Assembly: GCF_004366075.1 (NCBI RefSeq)
Contig: NZ_SODU01000003.1
Span: forward strand, 434,001 to 498,000
Reading direction: 5' to 3'
Length of the DNA: 64,000 nt
DNA from: Kribbella pratensis
Lineage (GTDB): Bacteria > Actinomycetota > Actinomycetes > Propionibacteriales > Kribbellaceae
Part shown: one piece after another, positions 7,939-16,064 of the stretch
How positions within the stretch are numbered: position 1 is the stretch's first letter
Layout of the letters: the number at the start of each line of letters is the position of its first letter
Position numbers and translations under genes: made by a program
Notes under the pieces: model-generated
The model's input: the letters and a program-made list of their open reading frames with translations, nothing else
What the model was told of the DNA's origin: nothing
The model's database searches: none

Positions 7939-10900
7939 TCAGTGGAGGAGTTCTAGTTGGGCGAGGGTTGTCGGGGTGGGGGTGGTTAGGCGGTAGTGCT
8001 GGTATTCGCCGGGGGCTTTGATGGTGAAGGGGCGGGTTTGGCGGGACCAGCGGAAGGTTTCGTTGGTGCGTTCGTCGAGGACGGTCCACGTGCTGCCGTC
8101 GGTGGAGGCCTCCAGTTGCCAGGTGCTGGGGGCCTCTCCCGAGCCCGACGTCAGTGTGTAGAGGGTCGGGGTGCCGGGAGCGGGGAGGGACCAGACGGCT
8201 CGTTCGATGGTGGTCTCGGTGGTGGAGGTGTCGTCGAAGAGCGGGTTGTTCGGGTCGATCGGGATCAGGTCGACTAGGGGCGTGGCGACGGCGTCGTCGG
8301 AGGTGAGCGCCGGTGGGAGTTCCAGGGTCGCCCAGTCGGACGGTTCGGCGCCGAGGGTGAAGTGGAGTTGATCGGCGGCGGTCAGGTCCGCGTGGGTGAT
8401 CGATGCTACGGGCACCTGCTTGCCGTCGACCTGGAGCTCTTGTACATAAGGGTGTTCAGCGCCTGAAGCACTGATCGTGAGCGGACGGCCGCCCAGCGGG
8501 GACACGAGGACCCGCGGGAAGAGCGGCGAGCCGATCGCGTACTCGGGGGCCCCGACCCGGAGCGGGTAGAGGCCCAGCGCCGCGAACAGGTACCACGCGG
8601 ACATCTCGCCGTTGTCCTCGTCGCCCGGGTACCCCTGCCCGATCTGCTCACCGACGTACAGCCGGTCGAGGACCTCGCGGACGATCGCCTGGGTCTTGGC
8701 CGGCGCACCGGCGTAGTTGTACATCCAGGCGATGTGGTGCGCGGGCTGGTTCGAGAAGCCGAACTGGCCCATCCGGACGGCCTGGGCCTCGACCATCTCG
8801 TGGATGACGATCGAGTACGTGCCCTTCTTCACCGCGAGTTCGGGAGTCGCGAAGAACGCGTCGAGTTTCGCCTCCAGACCCCGAGGTCCGCCGTACAGGT
8901 TGGCCAGGCCGCGCGGGTCGTGCGCGACGTGGAACGCGAAGTTCCACCCGTCGGTCTCGGTGAAGTCGCCGCCCCACTCCTCGGGGTCGAAGTCTGCGGG
9001 GGCCTTGGCGAACGTCCCGTCCGGCCGACGACCCTGGAAGAAGTTGATGTCGTTGTCGAACAGCAGCACGTAGTTCAGCGACCTGCGCCGCAGGTACTCC
9101 GCTTCCTCGAGTAGCTGATCACGACGCTCGGGACAGTCGTCGGCCAGGCGCGTGGCCATCTCTGCCAGCGCGAAGTCGTTCAGGTACGCCTCGAGAGACC
9201 ACGACACGCTCTCCTCGGTGTCGGTGCTCACGTACCCGGCGAAGAACCCCGTCTCGACGCCCTTCCGCCCGACCTCGGTCGCCTCCGGCGCGACGGTCGC
9301 GTTGCGCAGCCCGGCGTCGTACGTCGCCAACGGGTCGGGCAACGCCACGCCCTTGAGGTACGCGTCCGCGAAGGACACGTCCGAGCTCGTCCCGGTCATG
9401 CAGTCCGCGTACCCGGGCGAGGACCAGCGCGCGATCCAGCCGCCGTCACGGTACTGCTGCACGAACCCGTCGACCAGTTCCGCGGTCAGCGCCGGGTAGA
9501 AGAACGCGTACGCCGGCCACGCGGTCCGGTACGTGTCCCAGAACCCGCTGTTCACGTACATCTTGCCGGTCTTGACGACCGCATTGGTCTCCCGCGCGGT
9601 CGGCGTACCGTTCGTTGGCAGGACCGGGCTCGCGTAGCGGTACTCCGGTGCGTCCGGCGTACCCGCGTTCTCGAAGTGTGAGTTCGGGTAGAGGTTGAGC
9701 CGGTACAGGTTGCCGTACACGGTCCGCAGCTGCGGCGGCGTCGCGCCCTCCGGCCGGATGACCTGCAGGCGCTCGTTCCACACGGCGTTGGCGGCGGCCT
9801 GGATCTCCTCGAAGGATCGCCCCTGGAGCTCGAGCTCCAGGTTGTGACGAGCCTGGTCGACGCCGATGAAGGAGGTCGCGATCCGCAACGTCACTTCGGG
9901 TACGTCGAACGTCGCGGCGCGGGCGTTGGCACGACCACCGTGCGCTTCGCCGAAGGCTGTGGGAGCCGTCGAGAATTCGCCGTAGCAGTACATGCGGGTG
10001 CGACCGGTTTCCGAGCCGTTCTCGACCCAGCCGGTGAGGGCGTTCCCGTCGTACTCGAAGGCGCCGTTCTCGTCGATCGTGTCGAAGATCAGGTGCCGTC
10101 CGGGCGCGTCGTCGGGGAACGTGAAGCGGAAGATCGCGCCGTGGTCGGTCGGGGTGAGCTCCGCGCGAACACCGCTCGCGAGGTCGACCGCGTACAGGTC
10201 GGGGCGGGCGGTCTCGTCGTCGTGGCTGAACGCAGCGGCGCGCTCGGCGGGATCGCCCAGCGGCTCGGCGGCGGCGACCGGCATGATCGTCAGCTGATCG
10301 CGGTCGCCCATCCACGGGCTCGGCTGGTGGGAGAACGTGAGGCCCTGCAGCTCGGGGCGGTTGTCCGCGTTGTTGGCGCGGTGGTACTCGTACGGCCAGC
10401 GGTGCGTCGAGGCGTTGGTGACCGGGGTGAGGAAGTTGAACCCGTTCGGCCAGGCGGTGATCGGTAGCGTGTTGCCGCGGGAGAAGTCGTGGCTGGCGTT
10501 CGTTCCGCGGCGTGTGTCGACGTACGCCACCAGGTCCGACCCATCAGGCTCCGCCGGCGCCGGGCCGATCTCGACGTCGTCGATCCACCCGGCGAACTCG
10601 TGGCCCGCTTCGGGCGCATCCACCACGAGCACGACCTGCGCGATCGTCTTCCCCGCGGCCGCGGTCAGATCGACCTGTACGTCGTTCCACTGGTCGGCGT
10701 ACAGGATCTTCTCGGCGCCCTGCCCCGCGGCGTCCGCAGCCTTCCCGTACTGATCCCGGGCCCCCTCGAGCCGCGTCCCGTCCGCAAACACCACCTCGAC
10801 CGCCACGTACGTCGCCGAGTAACTCAGCCCCGCGTCGAGCTCCGGATAGACCTTGTACCGCAACCGATCCCCCGCCGCGACCACCCGTCCCCCACCAGGC

Positions 10901-11016
10901 AGCTCAACCTCGCGCCGCCCACCCGTCGTCCCGGAGTACCGAGTCCCGTCAACACTCGTGAACCCCGCCCGCGGGCTGGTCGCTCCGCCGGGCCCGCCAC
11001 CAGTCTCAATCATCAC
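7939..11016 (-). CDS. GH92-family alpha-mannosidase
   Basis: 1025 residues. A leading ~150-residue jelly-roll module (ending EFAGWIDDVEIGP) precedes the GH92 N-terminal domain (VDTRRGTNASHDFSRGNTLP) and catalytic (alpha/alpha)6 domain, with NSGFWDTYRTAWPAY and the signature QGYPGDEDNGEMSAWYLF. The last ~100 residues (WQLEASTDGSTWTVLDE) look like an F5/8-type module. GH92 enzymes are Ca-dependent inverting exo-alpha-mannosidases. GTG 11016 or ATG 11013 is the start, because an in-frame stop lies a few codons upstream. No signal peptide is visible, which is unusual for the family. It converges with the LacI gene and may use the same glycan. Confidence 0.92.
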   Translation of the reverse strand: MMIETGGGPGGATSPRAGFTSVDGTRYSGTTGGRREVELPGGGRVVAAGDRLRYKVYPELDAGLSYSATYVAVEVVFADGTRLEGARDQYGKAADAAGQGAEKILYADQWNDVQVDLTAAAGKTIAQVVLVVDAPEAGHEFAGWIDDVEIGPAPAEPDGSDLVAYVDTRRGTNASHDFSRGNTLPITAWPNGFNFLTPVTNASTHRWPYEYHRANNADNRPELQGLTFSHQPSPWMGDRDQLTIMPVAAAEPLGDPAERAAAFSHDDETARPDLYAVDLASGVRAELTPTDHGAIFRFTFPDDAPGRHLIFDTIDENGAFEYDGNALTGWVENGSETGRTRMYCYGEFSTAPTAFGEAHGGRANARAATFDVPEVTLRIATSFIGVDQARHNLELELQGRSFEEIQAAANAVWNERLQVIRPEGATPPQLRTVYGNLYRLNLYPNSHFENAGTPDAPEYRYASPVLPTNGTPTARETNAVVKTGKMYVNSGFWDTYRTAWPAYAFFYPALTAELVDGFVQQYRDGGWIARWSSPGYADCMTGTSSDVSFADAYLKGVALPDPLATYDAGLRNATVAPEATEVGRKGVETGFFAGYVSTDTEESVSWSLEAYLNDFALAEMATRLADDCPERRDQLLEEAEYLRRRSLNYVLLFDNDINFFQGRRPDGTFAKAPADFDPEEWGGDFTETDGWNFAFHVAHDPRGLANLYGGPRGLEAKLDAFFATPELAVKKGTYSIVIHEMVEAQAVRMGQFGFSNQPAHHIAWMYNYAGAPAKTQAIVREVLDRLYVGEQIGQGYPGDEDNGEMSAWYLFAALGLYPLRVGAPEYAIGSPLFPRVLVSPLGGRPLTISASGAEHPYVQELQVDGKQVPVASITHADLTAADQLHFTLGAEPSDWATLELPPALTSDDAVATPLVDLIPIDPNNPLFDDTSTTETTIERAVWSLPAPGTPTLYTLTSGSGEAPSTWQLEASTDGSTWTVLDERTNETFRWSRQTRPFTIKAPGEYQHYRLTTPTPTTLAQLELLH

Positions 11017-11100
11017 GCCGCAATCCTACGAACCACCACACCACCCCCGTCACCATGTTTCCATCCCGGACTCGACCTACCAGCTGCTATTCTCAGGAAC

Positions 11101-11190
11101 ACGAGGCCTTCGATGGCCGCGGAGAGAACGCCAGGTCTGCTGCCAGACCCGCCTATCAGGTGCGGCGCTCCGGACCATCGAAGGCCTCGT
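11101..11190. repeat. 90-bp element bounded by perfect 16-bp inverted repeats
   Basis: Arms 11101-11116 and 11175-11190 are perfect inverted repeats (ACGAGGCCTTCGATGG and its complement). The 58-bp interior contains a further small hairpin, GGTCTG-CTGC-CAGACC, and a CGGAG/CTCCG pair, so the whole folds as a long stem with a side arm. It lies upstream of the GH92 start and just beyond a decayed DUF3800 gene. It may be a small non-autonomous mobile element or a structured terminator; it codes for nothing evident. Confidence 0.6.
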
Positions 11191-11194
11191 CTCA

Positions 11195-11538
11195 TCACAA
11201 CCCACCCGCCGGCCACCACGGGTAGGCCGCCATCGTGCCGGGAAGGACGATCCCCTCGAATCCGTCCGGCTGCCGGATCTGGTGTCGCACAGCCATCAGG
11301 TGATGCTCTTCGAAGCCGCCGTACTCGTCCGTCTCACGTGTTCGGTCCAGTGCAGCGGCTTGCCGGCAGGCACCGACAACCGTCGACGGCACTGAGCGAT
11401 CGCCCGACGGAGGACCGCGTCGTCCTCGTCGGCGACGACCACCGCGACCATGCCGAAGTACCGCGATGAGCGCGGAGACAGTCCACGGTCGCCGGTCTCG
11501 TCGACGTAGGCACGCACCAGCGGTCGTTCGAAGTACAT
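11195..11538 (-). pseudogene. DUF3800 remnant (internal deletion/frameshift)
   Basis: From the ATG at 11538 the frame reads a typical DUF3800 N-terminus: RAYVDETGDRG, then SRYFGMVAVVVADE, then PLHWTEHVR. It ends at 11296 after ~80 residues instead of the family's 200-250. In another frame the sequence GGFEEHHLMAVRHQIR follows and ends at 11195; I recall similar segments near the C-terminus of the family. The simplest reading is an internal deletion that also shifted the frame. DUF3800 proteins are nuclease-like (RNase H fold) proteins often found in mobile or defence regions. The 90-bp inverted repeat lies immediately beyond. Confidence 0.55.
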
Positions 11539-11632
11539 GGACCGACACCCTAGGTGTCGAGAACCAGGCACTACGGGTCACGAAGCGCACCTGTGGATAT
11601 CTGCCCCGAAATGCCCCGGGTTGCCCCGAAGA

Positions 11633-12526
11633 TCAGTGTGGTGGGGGCGGTGGCACGTTGCCGGTTTTTACCCAAGTCACGTAGTCGTGGGCGGTTTGTT
11701 GGTCGGGGCGGAGGTTGAGGCCAGATGTGCGGGCGTGGGTGTTGTTGAGTTGGAAGGTGCCGTCGTTCGAGCCGTCGTGGGGTAGGTGGAAACGATCGAC
11801 GGCCGGGGACCAGTCCATCGGTGGTGGATCGGGTACGGCGGTGCGCCAGGCGGCGGCCAGGTGGGTCATGGTGCGGGTGGGGCCTACTGCGTTGAAGGGG
11901 CCGGGGATGCGGTTGGCCGTGAGGTGCAGGAGGAAGGCGGCCAGGTCGCGGGCGTCGATGTACTGGATGGGCTGGTCGGGGCGGGCGGCGCATTCCATCG
12001 GGAGGTTGTGGGCCAGGGCCCAGCCCCAGTTGCCGAAGTCGGGGTTGTAGGGGCCGACGACGAAGCCGGAGCGTACGGCGGCGGTGCGGTCGCCGAAGGT
12101 GGCGGTGAGCAACGATTCGTTGCGGACCTTCGACGGGCCGTAGAGGTCCATCGTGAAGTGGTCCTCGGGGGCGCCGGCGGGCCACGGCAGCAGCGGCGCG
12201 GATTCCGTCATATCGGGTGTGGTCTTGCTCGCGTAGACGGCGATCGAGGACATGTACGTGTAGTGGCCGCAGCGGTCGCGGAGTACGGACGCGCTGAGTG
12301 TGACGTCCCGGACGAGGAGGCCGGACATGTCGATCACGCCGTCCCATTCGCCGGCGGCGAGGGCCTCGGGCGCGGCGCGGTCGCCGACGATCCGGCGTAC
12401 GGACGGGAAGAGTCCCGGATTCGTCTGCCCGCGGTTGAACAGCGTCACCTCATGACCGTCCGCGAGCGCCGCCTCCACGACATGGCGCCCGAGGTTCTTG
12501 GTGCCGCCGAGCACGAGCAGCCTCAT
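11633..12526 (-). CDS. NAD-dependent epimerase/dehydratase (extended SDR)
   Basis: 297 residues with the Rossmann motif VLGGTKNLGRHV at the N-terminus, FNRGQTN after beta-2, and SSIAVYA/YGPSKVRNE corresponding to the Ser and YxxxK active-site region. It is similar to the reductase/epimerase proteins often annotated as NAD-dependent epimerase. Substrate unknown; cytoplasmic. Its ATG overlaps the stop of the phosphotransferase gene by 4 nt, so the two are co-translated. Confidence 0.85.
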   Translation of the reverse strand: MRLLVLGGTKNLGRHVVEAALADGHEVTLFNRGQTNPGLFPSVRRIVGDRAAPEALAAGEWDGVIDMSGLLVRDVTLSASVLRDRCGHYTYMSSIAVYASKTTPDMTESAPLLPWPAGAPEDHFTMDLYGPSKVRNESLLTATFGDRTAAVRSGFVVGPYNPDFGNWGWALAHNLPMECAARPDQPIQYIDARDLAAFLLHLTANRIPGPFNAVGPTRTMTHLAAAWRTAVPDPPPMDWSPAVDRFHLPHDGSNDGTFQLNNTHARTSGLNLRPDQQTAHDYVTWVKTGNVPPPPPH

Positions 12527-13371
12527 GCCAGCGCCCCGACGACGTCCTCGAGTTCGCCGAGCAGCCCGTCGATCCAGCCCGCGGACTCGGGGATCGTCCG
12601 CAGACCTTCCTCGACGATGAATCGCAGCGCCACCAGGTAGAAGCAGCCACCACCGACGAGCATCTGCCGCTCCACCAGCGCCGGATTCCCGCCGGCCGCG
12701 TCAAGGTAGTGCGCAACGATCGGCGCGCGGTCGTGGCCGAGGGCAACGGCATCGCGGACCAGCGTGTAGAGATCGCTCAAATGCGGCGCCGCATAGGCCC
12801 CGGGCCAGTCGATCGCCGTCCACCGCGTGCCGTCCGTGACCAGGTTCTTCGGCACGTAATCGCCGTGCACGACCGCCGTCGGCGCATCTCGGTGCAGCCC
12901 GGCCAGCGCCTCGGTGAGCGGTCCGAGATCGAACCCGATCCGCCCGATCCGGTCCGCCAACTCCTTGACCCGCTCCGGCGGGAACTCGCTCGGCCCGTCC
13001 ACCGGCCGGCTCCGGATCGTCGCCAGCAGCTCCGCGGCCGCCACGAACCCTTCGGCGGTCGGCTCCTGCTCCAGCGTCACCCGACCGACATCCTCCAGCA
13101 CGATCATGCCGGCCCCGTCGGACCGATACCGGTGAATCAAAGCGGGTGCCGGCAGCTCCAGCGGTACGACGAACCGCTCGTACGCCGCTGCCTCGTCGGC
13201 CTGCCCGTCGGTGCCCCGCTTGACGATCACGCTGTTCAAGCCGAACGACAACCGCCACACCTCAGACGATCCCCATCGCCGGAGCAACTCCCCGTGCAGC
13301 TCCGCGACGGCGGGTGCCTTGGTGGCTTCCAGAACCGGATCGGACACGACATCGAGCCACGCAGGAAGCAT
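12523..13371 (-). CDS. Aminoglycoside phosphotransferase-family kinase-like protein
   Basis: 282 residues from the ATG at 13371, the first in-frame ATG of the domain. Kinase-like features: NSVIVKRG with the ATP-contacting Lys near residue 50, the Brenner-type catalytic loop VVHGDYVPKNLV near 182, and TAIDWPGAYAAPHLSDLY with the metal-binding Asp. Members phosphorylate small molecules (antibiotics, choline, sugars); the substrate here is unknown. First gene of a two-gene unit with the epimerase. It is divergent from dapD. Confidence 0.85.
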   Translation of the reverse strand: MLPAWLDVVSDPVLEATKAPAVAELHGELLRRWGSSEVWRLSFGLNSVIVKRGTDGQADEAAAYERFVVPLELPAPALIHRYRSDGAGMIVLEDVGRVTLEQEPTAEGFVAAAELLATIRSRPVDGPSEFPPERVKELADRIGRIGFDLGPLTEALAGLHRDAPTAVVHGDYVPKNLVTDGTRWTAIDWPGAYAAPHLSDLYTLVRDAVALGHDRAPIVAHYLDAAGGNPALVERQMLVGGGCFYLVALRFIVEEGLRTIPESAGWIDGLLGELEDVVGALA

Positions 13372-13390
13372 CCGAAAAGTAGACCATGGT

Positions 13391-13426
13391 CCGACCGCCG
13401 GGCGCCGCCGAATTAGGGTGTGGGTA
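13391..13426 (+). promoter_or_regulatory. Probable leaderless promoter of dapD
   Basis: TAGGGT at 13414-13419 lies six bases before the ATG, with CCGACC (13391-13396) 17 bp further upstream as a weak -35. No ribosome-binding site is seen, so transcription probably starts at the start codon. Confidence 0.5.
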
Positions 13427-14364
13427 TGACGGAGAACGCCACGCACGCCTGGGGCTTCGGCCTCGCCACCGTTACGACCGCTGGGGATGTCCTGGATGTC
13501 TGGTACCCGGCGCCCGAGCTCGGGACGAAGCCGGACGACGCGAAGGCTCCGTCCGAGCTGGTCGCGGCCGAGGGCAAGGACGAGCTCCGACAGGTACGGC
13601 GTGAAGTCGTGGCGACCGAGATCGCGCTGGACACAGCCCCGAGCGGTACGGCGGACGCGTACCTCCGGCTGCACCTCCTGAGCCACCGCCTGGTCCGCCC
13701 GCACGGCGTGAACCTGGACGGCATCTTCGGCGCCCTCCCGAACAACGCCTGGACCTCGCACGGCCCGGTCCCGGTCGAGGAGATCGAGAACGTGCGGCTG
13801 CGGGCCCGTGCGGCGGGTCTGCACCTGAGCGTCACGAGCGTGGACAAGTTCCCGCGGATGACGGACTACGTCGTACCGTCCGGGGTGCGGATCGGCGACG
13901 CGGACCGCGTCCGTCTGGGAGCGCATCTCGCGGAAGGCACGACGGTCATGCACGAAGGCTTCGTGAACTTCAACGCGGGCACGCTCGGGACGTCGATGGT
14001 CGAGGGACGGATCGTCGCCGGTGTAGTGGTCGACGACGGCAGCGACATCGGCGCGGGCGCGTCGATCATGGGCACGCTGTCCGGCGGCGGCAAGCAGGTC
14101 ATCTCGATCGGCAAGCGCTGCCTGCTCGGCGCGAACGGCGGCACCGGCATCTCGCTCGGCGACGACTGCGTGGTCGAGGCAGGCCTGTACGTGACCGCCG
14201 GCACCAAGGTCACCCTCCCGGACGGCAACGTGGTCAAGGCTCGCGACCTGTCCGGACAGCCCGGCCTGCTCTTCATCCGCAACTCGGTCACCGGCGCGGT
14301 GGAGGTCCGTCCGCGCAAGGGCGAAGGCATCACGCTCAACGAGGCGCTGCACGCCAACGCCTGA
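13426..14364 (+). CDS. dapD: 2,3,4,5-tetrahydropyridine-2,6-dicarboxylate N-succinyltransferase
   Basis: Transfers succinyl from succinyl-CoA to tetrahydrodipicolinate in the succinylase branch of lysine/diaminopimelate synthesis. 312 residues, matching the actinobacterial form (~317) rather than the shorter enterobacterial one. A left-handed beta-helix is shown by hexapeptide repeats between residues ~165 and 280 (IGAGASIMG, ISIGKRCLLGANGGTG, ISLGDDCVVEAGLYV). The N-terminal domain starts AWGFGLATVTTAGDVLDVWYP. It is 12.6 kb from dapE and on the opposite strand; no dapC is seen in the window. Confidence 0.95.
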   Translation: MTENATHAWGFGLATVTTAGDVLDVWYPAPELGTKPDDAKAPSELVAAEGKDELRQVRREVVATEIALDTAPSGTADAYLRLHLLSHRLVRPHGVNLDGIFGALPNNAWTSHGPVPVEEIENVRLRARAAGLHLSVTSVDKFPRMTDYVVPSGVRIGDADRVRLGAHLAEGTTVMHEGFVNFNAGTLGTSMVEGRIVAGVVVDDGSDIGAGASIMGTLSGGGKQVISIGKRCLLGANGGTGISLGDDCVVEAGLYVTAGTKVTLPDGNVVKARDLSGQPGLLFIRNSVTGAVEVRPRKGEGITLNEALHANA

Positions 14365-14416
14365 CCGTCCGAAAGTATGACTTTCCCAACCATCGTGAGG
14401 CTGCACACGTCCACCA

Positions 14417-14433
14417 GTTCGTGACGCACGAAC
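14417..14433. promoter_or_regulatory. 17-bp palindrome upstream of the cell-wall protein gene
   Basis: GTTCGTG-ACG-CACGAAC is a perfect 7-bp inverted repeat with a 3-bp centre, 37 bp before the start at 14471. It could be an operator or a small attenuator hairpin; nothing in the sequence decides between them. Confidence 0.4.
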
Positions 14434-14470
14434 AGGAACCTGTCGCCCGCCCCCGAGCGTTGGGAGCAGT

Positions 14471-15448
14471 ATGCCGGTGAAGCGTGGTGCCCTCGTGGCC
14501 GTGGGGGGCATCGGCGTGCTCGCGCTGGCGGTCGGGGTCGGCATCGTCTGGCTCGGCGGGAAGCACGTCGGGAACCTCCTGCCGCCGACCGAGGAATGTA
14601 CGGCGTCGGTCGGCGGGCAGACGGTCGTGGTCGACTTCGAGCAGGCCGAGTCGGCGGCGATCATCGCGGGCGTCGCCGTACGGCGGGGTCTGCCGGCTCG
14701 TGCGGCGACGATCGCGCTCGCCACGGCGTACCAGGAATCCGGCCTGCGCAACCTGGCACACGGTGACCGGGACTCGCTCGGGTTGTTCCAGCAGCGGCCG
14801 TCACAGGGCTGGGGTACGGCGGCTCAGGTGCGGGACCCGCACTACGCGGCCGGGAAGTTCTACGACGCGCTCGTGAAGATCAAGAACTACCAGAAGCTCG
14901 CGATCACGGTCGCAGCCGACAAGGTGCAGCGCAGCGCGTTCCCGAATGCGTACGCCGATCACGAGGCGGACGCCCGCGTCCTGGCGTCGGCGCTGACCGG
15001 GCAGTCGAAGAGCGTTTTCAGTTGCACCGTGAACACCGACGCGGTGCCGCAGGAGGCGATGGGCAGCAACGGGCTGACGCCGCGTGCGGACGCCGTACGG
15101 AAGGACCTGCTCCGGACGTTCGGGAAGGTGTCGACCGGCGGGTATGCCGCGGGCGGGGTGAGCACCGGGCACATGGAAGGGTCGGCGCACTACGACGGGC
15201 GGGCGGTGGACGTGTTCGTGCGGCCGATCTCGGCGGCGAACACCACGAGGGGCTGGGCGATGGCGCAGTACCTGGTCGCCCGGGCGGACCTGCTGAAGAT
15301 CAAGACGGTCATCTTCAGCGACAAGATCTGGACTGCCGGCGGCCGGTCGGACTCGGGCTGGCGGGACTACACCCCGCCCGAGCGCTCCGGCGACCCCAAG
15401 ATCCTCCGCCACCTCGACCACGTCCACGTAGACGTCCTCGAGCAATAG
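14471..15448 (+). CDS. Membrane-anchored lytic-transglycosylase-like exported protein
   Basis: 325 residues with an N-terminal anchor (ALVAVGGIGVLALAVGVGIVWL). Residues ~60-190 resemble a lysozyme/transglycosylase-like fold: AATIALATAYQESGLRN with the likely catalytic Glu, then DSLGLFQQRPSQGWG. Residues ~200-325 match the domain found at the C-terminus of ARB-07466-type proteins, with HMEGSAHYDGRAVDVF and HLDHVHVDV, a His/Asp-rich site like that of peptidoglycan peptidases. A cell-wall remodelling role outside the membrane is likely. GGGAG precedes the ATG. A strong terminator follows at 15451. Confidence 0.75.
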   Translation: MPVKRGALVAVGGIGVLALAVGVGIVWLGGKHVGNLLPPTEECTASVGGQTVVVDFEQAESAAIIAGVAVRRGLPARAATIALATAYQESGLRNLAHGDRDSLGLFQQRPSQGWGTAAQVRDPHYAAGKFYDALVKIKNYQKLAITVAADKVQRSAFPNAYADHEADARVLASALTGQSKSVFSCTVNTDAVPQEAMGSNGLTPRADAVRKDLLRTFGKVSTGGYAAGGVSTGHMEGSAHYDGRAVDVFVRPISAANTTRGWAMAQYLVARADLLKIKTVIFSDKIWTAGGRSDSGWRDYTPPERSGDPKILRHLDHVHVDVLEQ

Positions 15449-15450
15449 CA

Positions 15451-15479
15451 AAGCGGGGTGCCCCTGGGACACCCCGCTT
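15451..15479. terminator. 10-bp GC-rich hairpin terminator
   Basis: AAGCGGGGTG (15451-15460) pairs perfectly with CACCCCGCTT (15470-15479) around a 9-nt loop, three bases after the stop of the preceding gene. Confidence 0.85.
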
Positions 15480-15497
15480 CATGCTGCAACCGACTGC

Positions 15498-15650
15498 TTA
15501 CTCGTCGTGCTCATGCGGCGGCAGGGCGGCGATCCGCCTCACCACCGCTTTTCTTTACTCGTCGTGTTCCTGCGGCGGGAGCGCGGCGATCCGCCCCACC
15601 ACCGCTTTTCTTCTTCTTCTTTACTCGTCGTGTTCCTGCGGCGGGAGCGC
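15498..15650 (-). repeat. Triplicated 3' end of fdxA
   Basis: Three tandem copies of the last codons and stop of fdxA: unit 3 is the real gene end (from 15621), unit 2 is 15555-15620 and unit 1 is 15498-15554. Each copy encodes ...IAALPP(Q/H)EHDE-stop in the minus strand and is followed by a GA-rich AAGAAAAGCGGTGG(T/G) spacer. Unit 1 has diverged by a few bases. This looks like local tandem duplication downstream of the gene. Confidence 0.85.
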
Positions 15651-15947
15651 GGCGATGAACGGGTGGTCCTTGTCGATCTTGCCGAGTTTGGACGCACCGC
15701 CCGGCGAGCCGAGGTCGTTGAAGAAGTCGACGTTCGCGGTGTAGTAGTCCTTCCACTGCTCCGGGGTGTCGTCCTCGTAGTAGATCGCCTCTACCGGGCA
15801 GACCGGCTCGCAGGCTCCGCAGTCGACGCACTCGTCGGGGTGGATGTACAGCATCCTGTTGCCCTCGTAGATGCAGTCGACGGGGCACTCCTCGACACAG
15901 GCGAGGTCCTTCAGGTCAACACACGGCTGCGCGATGACGTAGGTCAC
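15621..15947 (-). CDS. fdxA: Seven-iron ferredoxin
   Basis: 108-residue soluble electron carrier with one [3Fe-4S] and one [4Fe-4S] cluster. The N-terminal ligands are in CVEECPVDC (a Cys of the usual four-Cys pattern is replaced, giving the 3Fe site together with the later Cys), and CVDCGACEPVCPVEA binds the 4Fe cluster. The C-terminal half is the helical extension of the FdxA/FdxC type. The GTG at 15947 is the start because AGGAGG (15955-15960) is 7 nt upstream. In many actinobacteria this gene precedes dapC; here a triplicated copy of its own tail and a convergent gene follow instead. Confidence 0.93.
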   Translation of the reverse strand: MTYVIAQPCVDLKDLACVEECPVDCIYEGNRMLYIHPDECVDCGACEPVCPVEAIYYEDDTPEQWKDYYTANVDFFNDLGSPGGASKLGKIDKDHPFIAALPPQEHDE

Positions 15948-16064
15948 TGCTACTCCTCCTATGGCAGGCAAGCGCAGCGGGATTCCGGGGTGCTGCGATG
16001 CGGTGGTGCACGGTGTCTCTAGTATCACGGTAGTACGTCGCCCACTGTGCCAGGAGTCCGGATC

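Noticed and set aside
12523..14751. A 742-codon open frame on the minus strand covering the phosphotransferase and all of dapD
   Set aside because: The part upstream of 13371 is the antisense shadow of dapD, which has full family motifs; only the C-terminal 282 codons are a real protein.
15498..15650. Three regularly spaced repeats considered as a CRISPR array
   Set aside because: The repeats are copies of the fdxA 3' end, include its stop codon, and the spacer parts are themselves nearly identical.
15511..15888. A 125-codon frame across the fdxA repeats (minus strand)
   Set aside because: It is fdxA in another frame; the Cys motifs and a perfect ribosome-binding site support the 108-residue frame.
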